64,000 nucleotides of DNA from GCA-2687025 sp964473525 (lineage in GTDB: Bacteria > Poribacteria > WGA-4E > GCA-2687025), in the NCBI GenBank assembly GCA_964473525.1, contig CAYYPK010000002.1, positions 283,330-347,329 on the forward strand, read 5' to 3'. The position numbers and the translations under genes are program-made. Position 1 is the stretch's first letter; each line of letters begins with the position of its first letter. This document shows positions 8,186 through 17,200 of this stretch, piece after piece. Below the pieces are notes generated by a model. It ran no database searches. It had not been told where the DNA came from and was given only the letters and a program-made list of their open reading frames with translations.

Positions 8186-9211
8186 ATGGCAAACGACGCA
8201 TATACGGAGTGGCGGCAGGATCTCGAGCGGCGGGCCAACGCCGCCATCGGTCCGTTCATCGCTGACAACCCAGCATACACAGTCGATGCCACGCAGCCGG
8301 ACTACAGAGGCGGCACGAACATCGCCACGTTCGGGACACGCGATGGTGAACCGGTGGTCTACAAGTACTTTGGCGGCCGCGAGCGGTGGCGCAACGAGCT
8401 GTACTGTCTGCAGATGTTGCGGTCGACGGGGCACGTGCCTGAGGTGCTGGCGTCGCCCGAGCACCTGATTGTCATGGCTCGCCTGCGTGGCGGCGCACTC
8501 GGGGCCGAGGCGCTCGAAGCCGAGGATGTCAGTAGACTCAGCCGTCAGGTGGGGCACGCGCTCGCAGCTATCTCAATGACGGAGGCGACGCCCGCCGCGG
8601 ATGGCTACTCCCCGCGCGATTTCGCGTGCATCTCCTGGGGTGGAGACCTGCGCGCGGTCGTTGAGCGGTATGTGCGCCTGTGCCGAGGGGTGCAGGAAGC
8701 CGTGCCCGCCTACCAGACGCCGTTCTTCACCGAGTCGCTCGATCTGGTGCAAGGCCGCGCCCAGATGCTAACCGAAGGGCCTCCCGCACTGTTCCACGAC
8801 GACGTGTGGAACATGGCAGTGGACGGCGACACGTTTGTCGGCTTCTTCGACCTGGAGATGTGTCGCTATGGCCCCCAGCATGCGCAACTGGGGTGCGCGC
8901 TTTCCCTCTGCTCCCCGGCGGAATGGCACCACTACGCGCTCGACTGGTCCTCGTGCCTGGACGGCTATGGGGACGGCGCCGGATGCGAACTGACCGAGGA
9001 CGATCACGTGAGCATCCTGGCGATGGGGCACTTCTACCATCACATCCGCGCCTGCCGTTGGGGCCAGTGGGATGGCGACCCAGCGGAGACGGCGCATATG
9101 GGCGCGTCTGCGGCCGCTGCGGAGCACCACCTGGACGCTATGCGGAGGATGCGCGCGGTAGTCGAGGAGTGGGCGGATCTCAGGCCATGGTTTCCAAGCC
9201 GTGCGACGTGA
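8186..9211 (+). CDS. APH/choline-kinase-like phosphotransferase
   Basis: This 341-residue protein is a second kinase-like phosphotransferase, more divergent from the one at 5423. An N-lobe VVYKYFGG segment supplies the probable ATP-contacting Lys. The catalytic loop is ALFHDDVWNMAV and the metal-binding motif is FFDLEMCRYG, so the usual HxDxxxxN and D residues are present. A helical C-lobe follows. ATG 8186 (MANDAY) is preferred over an upstream TTG at 8162 because AGGAA lies ahead of it and the TTG has no usable ribosome site. The substrate is unknown. It lies 64 bases after the three-domain SRPBCC gene. Confidence 0.75.
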   Translation: MANDAYTEWRQDLERRANAAIGPFIADNPAYTVDATQPDYRGGTNIATFGTRDGEPVVYKYFGGRERWRNELYCLQMLRSTGHVPEVLASPEHLIVMARLRGGALGAEALEAEDVSRLSRQVGHALAAISMTEATPAADGYSPRDFACISWGGDLRAVVERYVRLCRGVQEAVPAYQTPFFTESLDLVQGRAQMLTEGPPALFHDDVWNMAVDGDTFVGFFDLEMCRYGPQHAQLGCALSLCSPAEWHHYALDWSSCLDGYGDGAGCELTEDDHVSILAMGHFYHHIRACRWGQWDGDPAETAHMGASAAAAEHHLDAMRRMRAVVEEWADLRPWFPSRAT

Positions 9212-9464
9212 TGAGGCGCAGGCGCAGGAGGAGACCAGGGATAGGTGGCAACCGCCTGATCGGCCTGGCGACCAACGTCGGCCCGGCGCCGTGGGCGCGC
9301 CGTAGGTACGATTCGCCGCAGGGAAGCACCGCTGCGTCGGCGCGCTCCATATGCACGTCACCGGCAGGCCGGACGCGCATGAGACTCAGAAGCGGCTGTA
9401 CGAACACTGCGACGACTGGCCACTCGCGGCCAGCGACTACCGAGCGGGCCTAGGGAGCAAGTGC

Positions 9465-10064
9465 ATGTCGGACATAGCGGACGTCGGCGTACATCTCGCC
9501 AGAAACACGATGTCGTGGAGCCGAAGGATCGACGCCCCGGTCGAACGAGCGTGGGAGGCGGTCACGCAGAAGGAACACCTCGACAAGTGGTACATGGAGG
9601 CGCACCAGACAGAGCTGCGTCTCGGCGGGAAACACGACTGGTTCCAGGACGGAGGTGTTGTCGACGAGTACGAGCCGCTCCAGGTCATTCGCTTCTACAA
9701 CCCGAAGAACCGGAGTTGGCAGAGGTTCTCCGTCGAGCCTGACGGCGCCGGCGCCGTCTTCACGCTGACGGATCGGATAGGCGACGGGTCGTATTGGCTG
9801 GACACCGAGTGGGAGGAGACCGAAGACGGCTGGGTGCAGCTACCCGAGGAGCGCATTGCCGTTCGGTCCCCCGGAGGGCGTGGCACGCATTGGGTGGGCA
9901 TCGCCGCTGGGTATCACGGTTTCGTCGACTCGCTGGACACGCACATAACCGGCAACACGGAAGGCTATCTTAGCTACGCGCGCCTCAACGAGCTGTATGA
10001 CGCGTGGTACGCCGAGTTCTGGGGAGATGGCGGCGAAGGCTGGAGCCTCGTGGACGCGGAGTAG
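9465..10064 (+). CDS. SRPBCC (AHSA1-type) domain protein
   Basis: This 199-residue protein is a single START-like SRPBCC domain. The N-terminal strand and helix show MSWSRRIDAPVERAWEAV, then HLDKWYM, as in AHSA1/ATPase-activator homologues and the related central domain of the product of 6562-8121. The C-terminal part ends in a long helix (YARLNELYDAWYAEFW). Such domains bind hydrophobic ligands or co-chaperone clients; the ligand is unknown. GGGAG sits 7 bases before ATG 9465. The gene converges on comM, with 13 bases between stop codons. The 250 bases upstream hold no gene; a TACGAT possible -10 occurs near 9307. Confidence 0.75.
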   Translation: MSDIADVGVHLARNTMSWSRRIDAPVERAWEAVTQKEHLDKWYMEAHQTELRLGGKHDWFQDGGVVDEYEPLQVIRFYNPKNRSWQRFSVEPDGAGAVFTLTDRIGDGSYWLDTEWEETEDGWVQLPEERIAVRSPGGRGTHWVGIAAGYHGFVDSLDTHITGNTEGYLSYARLNELYDAWYAEFWGDGGEGWSLVDAE

Positions 10065-10077
10065 CGCGCCTTCGCCG

Positions 10078-11610
10078 CTAGTCCTGCGTGAGGCGGTCCA
10101 AACTCCGGTATTGGATGGCCTCGGCGATGTGCGTCGCGTCGATCTGCTCCATGCCCTCCAGGTCCGCCACGGTGCGCGCGACCTTCAAGATGCGGTCGTG
10201 ACCTCGCGCGCTGAGAAGTAGCTGGTCCATGGCCGCCTTGAGCAGCGTCTCGGCGGCTTCGTCGAGGTCACAGAAGCGGCGTACGTCGCGCGCTTCCATG
10301 TTGGCGTTGCAGTGCGTGGGGCTCTCCGCGTAGCGCGCCTTCTGAATGTCGCGCGCGTCCTGCACGCGGGCTCTCACGACCGACGATGCCTCGCCCATCT
10401 TGCCATCCCTCAGCTGGTCATAGGGCACGCTCGGCACTTCGATATGCAGGTCGATCCTGTCGAGGAGTGGGCCGGACATCTTCGAGTGGTAGCGCCGCAC
10501 CTGCGACGGCGCGCACCGGCACCGCCTCGCCGTATCGCCCAGGAAGCCGCACGGACACGGGTTCATGGCAGCGACCACCATCGCACGGGCAGGAAACGTC
10601 AGCGATCCCCACACGCGGGCGATCGTCGTCGTGCCGTTCTCCAACGGCTGCCGCAGAGCCTCCAGGGCGTTCCGCGGGTACTCCGGCAGTTCGTCCATGA
10701 ACAGCACGCCGTTGTGAGCGAGACTGATCTCGCCGGGGCCCGGCGTCCGCCCTCCCCCAACGAGCCCAGCCAGCGACACCGTGTGGTGAGGATCGCGGAA
10801 CGGCCGCCGCGTGATGAGCGGCTCTTCCGCCGCGAGAGCTCCCGCGACGGAGTGTATCTTCGTCGCCTCGAACGCCTCGTCGAGCGTCATGTCCGGCAGG
10901 ATGGACGGCAGGCGCCGCGCGAGCATCGTCTTGCCGGAGCCGGGCGGGCCGAGCATGAGGATGTTGTGTCCGCCCGCCGCCGCGACCTCAAGCGCGCGCT
11001 TCGAGCTCTCCTGCCCCTTCACGTCGATGAGGTCGAGATGTCCCTCACGCGCCTCGCTGAAGAGGGAGGCAATGTCCACCTGTGTCGGCTGCAGCGTCTT
11101 TGGATTCGCGAGATGCTGCGCCGCCTCGGACAGCGTTGCCGCGCCGTACACGTCCACGCCTTCGATGACGGCCGCCTCCTCGGCGTTCTGCTTGGGAAGG
11201 AGGAGCGACGTGATCCCGTGCGCCTTCGCGTCGGCGGCGATGGCGACGGCGCCGCGCACGGGTCGCAGACCCCCGTCCAACGACAGCTCCCCCAGCACCA
11301 GGGTCTTCTCGCCGGCGCCGGAAGGGATCTGTTCGGAGCCACCGAGGATCGCCAGAGCCACGCCCAGGTCGAACGCCGTGCCCTCTTTGCGGACATCCGC
11401 CGGGGCAAGGTTGACGGTGATCTTCTTTGGCGGAACGGCGAAGCCTGAGTTCCGCAGGGCGGCGGTGACACGGTCGCGGCTCTCGCGCACGGCGCCGTCC
11501 GGCAGTCCTACGATGTTGAGCGCGGGTAGACCGTTGGCGATGTCCGCCTCGATCTGCACGAGGTACGCGTCCACGCCAAACACGGCGCTGCTCTGCACGA
11601 CTGCGACCAT
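10078..11610 (-). CDS. comM: ComM/YifB-type magnesium-chelatase-like AAA+ ATPase
   Basis: The 510-residue protein has the complete family architecture. An N-terminal Lon-protease-like S5 fold (residues 1-170, with the LPALNIVGLPDGAVRESRDRV signature) precedes an AAA+ core with Walker A GPPGSGKT (221-228), Walker B VLFMDELPEY, and a four-Cys motif near NPCPCGFLGD and RRCRCAP. The C-terminal Mg-chelatase lid (residues 410-510) contains LSARGHDRILKVARTVADLE. ComM helicases promote branch migration during natural transformation in Proteobacteria; elsewhere the role is less clear. ATG 11610 is chosen because AAGGA precedes it and family proteins begin this way. An extended -10 (TGCTAGACT) lies about 40 bases upstream. 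Confidence 0.95.
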   Translation of the reverse strand: MVAVVQSSAVFGVDAYLVQIEADIANGLPALNIVGLPDGAVRESRDRVTAALRNSGFAVPPKKITVNLAPADVRKEGTAFDLGVALAILGGSEQIPSGAGEKTLVLGELSLDGGLRPVRGAVAIAADAKAHGITSLLLPKQNAEEAAVIEGVDVYGAATLSEAAQHLANPKTLQPTQVDIASLFSEAREGHLDLIDVKGQESSKRALEVAAAGGHNILMLGPPGSGKTMLARRLPSILPDMTLDEAFEATKIHSVAGALAAEEPLITRRPFRDPHHTVSLAGLVGGGRTPGPGEISLAHNGVLFMDELPEYPRNALEALRQPLENGTTTIARVWGSLTFPARAMVVAAMNPCPCGFLGDTARRCRCAPSQVRRYHSKMSGPLLDRIDLHIEVPSVPYDQLRDGKMGEASSVVRARVQDARDIQKARYAESPTHCNANMEARDVRRFCDLDEAAETLLKAAMDQLLLSARGHDRILKVARTVADLEGMEQIDATHIAEAIQYRSLDRLTQD

Positions 11611-11648
11611 GGCGTCCTTCGTTGGGTCGTGGGAGATGGGCGCTGGAC

Positions 11649-11657
11649 AGTCTAGCA
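11649..11657 (-). promoter_or_regulatory. Extended -10 promoter of comM (TGCTAGACT)
   Basis: Read on the minus strand this is TGCTAGACT, matching TGnTAnnnT. It is placed to give a 5' leader of about 30 bases before ATG 11610. The same TGTGCTA core appears at 13913 and 31279. No convincing -35 is seen. Confidence 0.45.
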
Positions 11658-11722
11658 CAGGTGGCGACGCGGGAACGAATCCGTTGAGCGTCAACGGCTG
11701 ATTGCGACTTCCGCCCATTTGG

Positions 11723-11751
11723 TTGCGCCGCCCTGATGCGGCATCCATACT
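11723..11751 (+). promoter_or_regulatory. Putative sigma-70 promoter of the TolB-like gene
   Basis: TTGCGC (11723-11728) is separated by 17 bases from CATACT (11746-11751). It lies 93 bases before ATG 11845 and faces away from comM. Confidence 0.4.
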
Positions 11752-11844
11752 TCCCTCCAGACGCTGTGGGACGCCATACGTACATGGCGCACGCTGGCGA
11801 GCTGGCGGTGTTACCTGCGGTCGCAGCCCTGGACGGGAGGACAC

Positions 11845-12843
11845 ATGCGCAACTCGAGGATGGCGGCCCTCGTCCTCTGCTGGGCTGCTGCTATGGTCCT
11901 GTCCCACGTAGCTTCTGCGCAGGCGCCGCGGTCGGCGTCCATCCTGTTCGTCTCGAACCACGGGATGGACCCCGCCGAACGCGGTCTGTACCTCATGGAC
12001 ACCGACGGCTCCAACGTACGGAGGCTCCTGCCGGACATCACGGCGGCCGCCTGGCCAGTCTGGTCGCCGGACGGGTCGCAGATCGCCCTGGGTATCTCTC
12101 CACCGGCAGATCCCGCCACGCTGCACGTAACCGACACGCACGGTGGCGAATTCCGGAACATCGCGCCCGAGCTGCCGTGGTCGGGCTCTCCAACGTGGGC
12201 GCCGGACGCGTCGAAGGTCGCGTTCTACGGGGATTTCCAGGGCATCGGCAACATCCACGTGGCACACCTAAGGACGGGCGAGGTCGTCGCTGTCACGAAC
12301 CGCGTTGATCCCGCCGGCGGCTGGCGCCCCAGCACGAACCCGAGTTGGTCGCCGGACGGAAGGCGCATCGCTTTCTGTGCGTACAAGCACAACAACTGGC
12401 AGGCTCCGCGGTACATCTGGACTATGTCTCCAGACGGTTCGGATATGCGCGCGTTGGTCACGCATGAGTCCCAGAACGACTATCCTGCGTATTCGCGCGA
12501 CGGCTCCAAGATTGCCTTCGTGTCCGACCGGCACGGGCAGCCGGACATCTACACCATACGCGCCGACGGTTCCCGCCTCAGGAGGGTGACGCACGAGGGA
12601 CTCAACCACCGTCCTCGCTGGTCACCCGACGGCACGCGGATCGTGTTCTACCGACAGCCTGGACAGTTCGGCAATGCCGAGGTGTGGGTTGTCGACGCCA
12701 ACGGCGACAACCCGATGCAGTTGACAGACTTCCGCGGCAGGTCGCAGCACCCGGACTGGTTCGATCCTGCCTTCAGCGTGTCGCCCGTTGCGAAGCAAGT
12801 CCTCACCTGGGGGTGGCTCAAGCGCGTAGGTTTCCCCCGGTAG
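11845..12843 (+). CDS. Secreted TolB-like beta-propeller protein
   Basis: This 332-residue protein begins with a signal peptide (about residues 1-24, ending ASAQ). The remainder is a six-bladed TolB/WD40-like (PD40) propeller, with repeated WSPDGSQIA-type motifs; variants include WAPDASKVAF, WSPDGRRIAF, YSRDGSKIAF and WSPDGTRIVF. Each repeat is about 45 residues. A GLYLMDTDGSNVRRL segment opens the first blade. No enzymatic domain is present, so it is probably a periplasmic binding or scaffold propeller. GGGAGG lies 5 bases before ATG 11845. The next gene is a tandem duplicate of the same length. Confidence 0.85.
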   Translation: MRNSRMAALVLCWAAAMVLSHVASAQAPRSASILFVSNHGMDPAERGLYLMDTDGSNVRRLLPDITAAAWPVWSPDGSQIALGISPPADPATLHVTDTHGGEFRNIAPELPWSGSPTWAPDASKVAFYGDFQGIGNIHVAHLRTGEVVAVTNRVDPAGGWRPSTNPSWSPDGRRIAFCAYKHNNWQAPRYIWTMSPDGSDMRALVTHESQNDYPAYSRDGSKIAFVSDRHGQPDIYTIRADGSRLRRVTHEGLNHRPRWSPDGTRIVFYRQPGQFGNAEVWVVDANGDNPMQLTDFRGRSQHPDWFDPAFSVSPVAKQVLTWGWLKRVGFPR

Positions 12844-12876
12844 TTCACGGAAGTTCCTCTCGTGGAGGCGGTGGGC

Positions 12877-13874
12877 GTGCGTAGTCCCAAAACAGCCGCG
12901 CTCGTTCTCTGCTCGGTAGTCGGGGTCGCTCTGTCGACGTGGGCGCCCGCGCAGGCGCCGCTATCCGAGTCCATCCTGTTCGTCCCGAACCACGAGGGGA
13001 TCCCCGCCGAGAGCGGCTTGTACCTCATGGATCCCGACGGGTCCAACGTACGGCGGTTCCTCGCGGACATCACGGGGCCCAGCTGGCCGGTCTGGTCCCG
13101 GGACGGGTCGCAGCTCGCGCTCGGGGTGTCTCAGGGCGGAAATCCCCCGACGATACGCGTGACGGACCCAGACGGAGACGGTCCACGCGCCATCGCACCC
13201 GAGGATCTGTGGTCGTCTGCGCCGACCTGGGCGCCGGATGGGTCGAAAGTGACGTTCACTGCGGCCTTCCAGGGCATCCTGAACGTCTATGTGGCGAACG
13301 TAGCGACCGCCGAAGCCGTCGCGATGACGAACCGGGTCGACCCGGCAGGTGGATGGCGCCCTAGCACGGATCCCAGTTGGGCGCCGGACGGGCGACGGAT
13401 AGCCTTCTCGGCGTGGAAACACAACAACGGCGATGCGCCGAGGTACATATGGTCCATGGCGCCGGACGGCTCGGACATGCGGGCGCTGGTCACGCATGAG
13501 TCCCATAGCGACTCGCCTGCGTATTCCCGCGACGGCTCTAAGATAGCGTTTATGTCGAACCGGAACGGCCCAACCAACATCTACACGGTGAACGCCGATG
13601 GCTCCGGCCTCAGACGCGTGACGCGCGAGGGAGACGACCGTCGTCCGATCTGGTCGCCTGACGGCTCGCGGATTGTCTTCTACCGACAGCCCGCGCAGTT
13701 TGCCCCACCGAGGTGTGGACCGTCGACGCCGACGGCGACAACCTGATGCAGTTAACAGACTTCCGCCGCTGGGCGCGGCACCCGGTCTGGTTCGATCCGT
13801 CGCTGCCCGTGTCGTCCGTCGCCAAGCGCGCCCTCGCCTGGGGGTGGCTCAAGCGGATGGGCCGGCGTCAGTAG
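12877..13874 (+). pseudogene. TolB-like beta-propeller paralogue, frameshifted near the 3' end
   Basis: This gene is the tandem copy of the one at 11845-12843, matching blade for blade from the signal peptide (SPKTAALVLCSVVG) through IVFYRQPAQF. At a run of four C residues (13703-13706) the frame breaks and stops at 13746. Translation resumes in the other frame as TEVWTVDADGD...GWLKRMGRRQ to TAG 13872-13874, the same C-terminal blade as in the paralogue. Adding one C restores a protein of exactly 332 residues, the length of the intact copy. GTG 12877 follows GGAGG by 8 bases and matches the paralogue's start. The defect could be a true mutation or a homopolymer sequencing or assembly error. 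Confidence 0.8.
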
Positions 13875-13912
13875 GGCACGACGCGCGATCACGCGGTCCG
13901 TGATGCGGCATC

Positions 13913-13923
13913 TGTGCTATTCT
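13913..13923 (+). promoter_or_regulatory. Extended -10 promoter upstream of the multi-PAS kinase
   Basis: TGTGCTATTCT contains TGnTATnnT, an extended -10. It lies in the gap after the broken propeller gene and would produce a leader of about 340 bases before the kinase start. Confidence 0.45.
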
Positions 13924-13939
13924 ACGGAGTGTAATAGGC

Positions 13940-14050
13940 GCCTCGCCTGAGAGGCCGTGGCCTGTCCACGGCGGGTCGTCTCTCACCAGTGTCCTGCCTC
14001 GCAACGGGAGCCTGCGAGCTGGATCGGTAAGATGCTCAAATCCACCTGGC
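13940..14050 (+). promoter_or_regulatory. Structured RNA leader with three consecutive hairpins
   Basis: In the 396-base gap before the kinase gene three stems follow one another. An outer stem pairs TGAGAG (13948-13953) with CTCTCA (13980-13985) around an inner perfect hairpin, CCGTGG (13955-13960) with CCACGG (13966-13971). A second pairs CTCGCA (13998-14003) with TGCGAG (14013-14018). A third pairs TGGAT (14020-14024) with ATCCA (14040-14044). No known riboswitch family was recognised, and there is no U-tract to call a terminator. It may be a leader element or a small RNA. The remaining 220 bases up to the kinase show no gene. Confidence 0.4.
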
Positions 14051-14270
14051 TGCCACAGACCACCGCTGAGAGAGTGACTGACTGCCCGGTCGCTCCTCTG
14101 GCGCCGGCCGTAGGACGGCGCGGCCAGCGCCGATGCCCGTCGCCACACGCGCGCGTCGCCGGCCTGCACCCCCTTCCGCTCGTGCGGAGAGCCGGGGTCG
14201 CCGTGCGCTGTCCGCGCCGCTAGCGAGTCACGGCGTACCGCAGCGCGCCCGACGAGATCTCGCACGCCGG

Positions 14271-17200
14271 ATGGCCTCAATGATGCACACGGCGAAGACC
14301 AACGAGCAGCTAGTCGACGAGTTGGCGGCGGCGCGCGCGCGCATCGCGGAGCTGGAGGCCGCGCCCCGCACGAGCGAAGGCGCCGACGCCGCCAGGCTGG
14401 ACGACGTGGCCTGCGTCCTGTGGCACGCCGACGTAGTGGATGTAGACGGCGAGCTCGACTGGACGATTACCGTCCTGAACCCCGACGCCGCGCAACGCCT
14501 TCTACCCCTGGATCTGGCCCCGGGCCAACTTTGGCAAGACGCCGAACTCGTGGCGCGCGTGCCGTCGAACGACGCGGAGATGGAGAAGACGGCAGAGAAC
14601 GCGTTGCGCGCGGGCGCCGAACGCTACAGCCAGGAATGTGAGTGCGTCGACCGAGATGGGATCACGCGATGGTTCCACGAGGACGTCACCGTGCGCCCTG
14701 GTTCACCTGGCGAATGGCGCCTTTCCGGCGTTTCGGTGGACATTACCGAGCAGAAGCGTGTAGAGCAGGAACTGCGCGCCGGTGAGGAGCATCGCCGCAC
14801 GCTCCAGTCCGTCCTCGACTGCGCGGCGGATGGCATCGTGGTAGTCGACGCAAGCGGGGCGTTCACGGAATTCAACGCCACGGCAGAAGCGATGCTGGGC
14901 ATCGGCGCCCTCGAGTCAAGCCCTGAGCAGTGGTCAGCGCACTACGGAATATACGCGCCGGACACAACGACACCCCTGACCGCCGACGAGTACCCGTTGG
15001 TGCAGGCGCTGGGCGGCGCCCACGTCGACGCGCATCTTGCCTTCATCCGCAACCCGCAACGCCCGGACGGACTGTGGCTATCGACGTCTGCCCGCCCACT
15101 GATCGGCGCCGACGGCGCCATCGAAGGGGCCGTCGCGACGTTCCAGGACATCACCGAGCAGAGACGAGCTCACGCCGAGTTAGCGCGCAACGAGGCCCGC
15201 CTCAGGGAGGCTCAACGCGTCGGGCGCATCGGTAGCTGGGAGTGGGACATCGAGTCTGGCGAGATGCACTGGTCGGAGGAGATGTACCTCATGCATGGCT
15301 CCCAGCGGAGGGCGCCCAACTCTGATGCGCCCGGCATCCTGCTCGATGTCACGCACCCTGACGACTTGGACAGCGTGACCCAGGCGGTTCAGCGGGCACT
15401 GCAGGACCGCGCCCCTCTGGACACCCAAAGCAGGCTGGTTCTGCCCACGGGCGAGATCCGGCACGTGCACACCCGGGCGGCGATCGAGTGCGATGCAAGT
15501 GGCGCGCCCGTGCGGATGCTAGGTACAACCCACGATGTGACGGAACTCAAGCAGGTCGAGACGGCGTTAGGCGAGCAGCTCCGCTTGCAGGAGCGAGAGC
15601 AGCAGATTGCCCGCAGGCTATACGAACTCACCGACATCAGTGTCGTCGTGTCCGCGGTGTTTGAGGAGCTGCGCGAGCTATTCGATGCGGATCGAGGGAT
15701 GGTCTGTCTGGCCGACGAGGACGGTACTCTCGCCGAGGAATTCGTCGCGTTCGGGTTCGTTGGCGATGTCACCAGCCAGACGACGGTAAGCGAGGATCCG
15801 GGCGGTGACATCCGGCGCGTCCTCAGCACGGGAGAGCCCCTGTGTGATGTCGTACGCCGGGAAGACAGCTACAGGCCTGGGTCGATGGTCCGAGTCTACG
15901 ACCTGAACGGGCCGTACTGCATACTCCCTCTGCGGGTGCGCGGCCGCACGATCGGCGCCCTCGCGCTCTTGCGTCAGGAGGAGGATGGGCCGCGGGAGGG
16001 ATTCAGCTCGCAGGGCGTAGAGCGTATGTCTCCGCTGGTGACGGACCTCGCCCTGGCGGTCGACAACGCGCGGCTGTACGAGCAAGTGCGTGAGCAAGCG
16101 CGATCACTCGAGCACGTCGTGTCAGCCGCGCGGTGCTTGTTGTGGGTCGGTGATGTCCAGAGGAGCGGCGAGGACACCCACTGGAACGTCGTGCCGCTCA
16201 GCGAGGAGGCGGCGGACGCGGTATTGCCCGTGGACGTTCGTCCTGGCGAGCCGTGGCACTACGCAGCGGCCAGGGCAAGGCTGCCAGAGGACAGCGAGGC
16301 GATGAACGTCACCGCGGGGTCAGCGTTCCGAGCTGGAGACAGGAGCTATAGCCAGGACTACCGCGCGATCGACCGACACGGCGGAACGCGGTGGCTGCAC
16401 GAAGACGTGCACCTCGAACAACGGGAGCCAGGCCGCTGGCGTGTGATCGGCGTTACGACGGACGTGACGGAGCAGCGGGAAGCCGAGGAGGAGTTGCGCC
16501 AGAGCGAGCAGCACCTCCGACGCATCTTTGATCACGGCCCAATGGGAATGGCGATCGTCGCGCCTACCCTAGCGCTGCTGGACGTCAACGACACTCTGTG
16601 TGAGATGCTTGGCTACTCGCGGGACGAGATGCTGCGCCTCAGCACTCGGGATGTCACGCACCCGGACGATGTCCAGTCGGATATGGGGTTGGGAAGGCAG
16701 GTGCTTGCGGGAGACATCCCGAGCTTTAGCGTCGAACAGCGCTTCATCAGGAAGGACGGCGACGTGATGTGGGGTCGCCTCACCGGGGCTGCGGTCCACG
16801 ATTCCGAGGGAGGCACGCTGTGGGGCATCGCGATGGTCGAGGACATCACGGACAGGAAGCAGGGCGAACTGCAGCGCGAGGCGATGTACGACATCACCGA
16901 GGCGGTACATACGGCGCCAAGCATTGAGGCGATGTATAGGAGCATCTACACGTCCCTGGCAGCGCTGATTGACGCGCCAGAGTTCGTCATTCTGCTGGCC
17001 GAGCCAGACGACCCAGACCTGTTCGACGTCGTGTACCAGGTCGCGAACAACGCCGAGCATCCCGCCCATCTCGTCGCGCTGCCACATTCCCGCGCCAGCC
17101 GAGTCGCAGGCACGCGCATGCCGCTCTGCCTGACGCGCGGCGAAAGCGAGGAGATGCAGCGATCCGGCGAGCTAGACCTGCGCGGAGCTGACCCGAGCGC

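Noticed and set aside
14133..14270. N-terminal extension of the multi-PAS kinase
   Set aside because: It is Arg/Pro-rich and unlike the kinase's helical start; the region contains structured RNA and no ribosome site.
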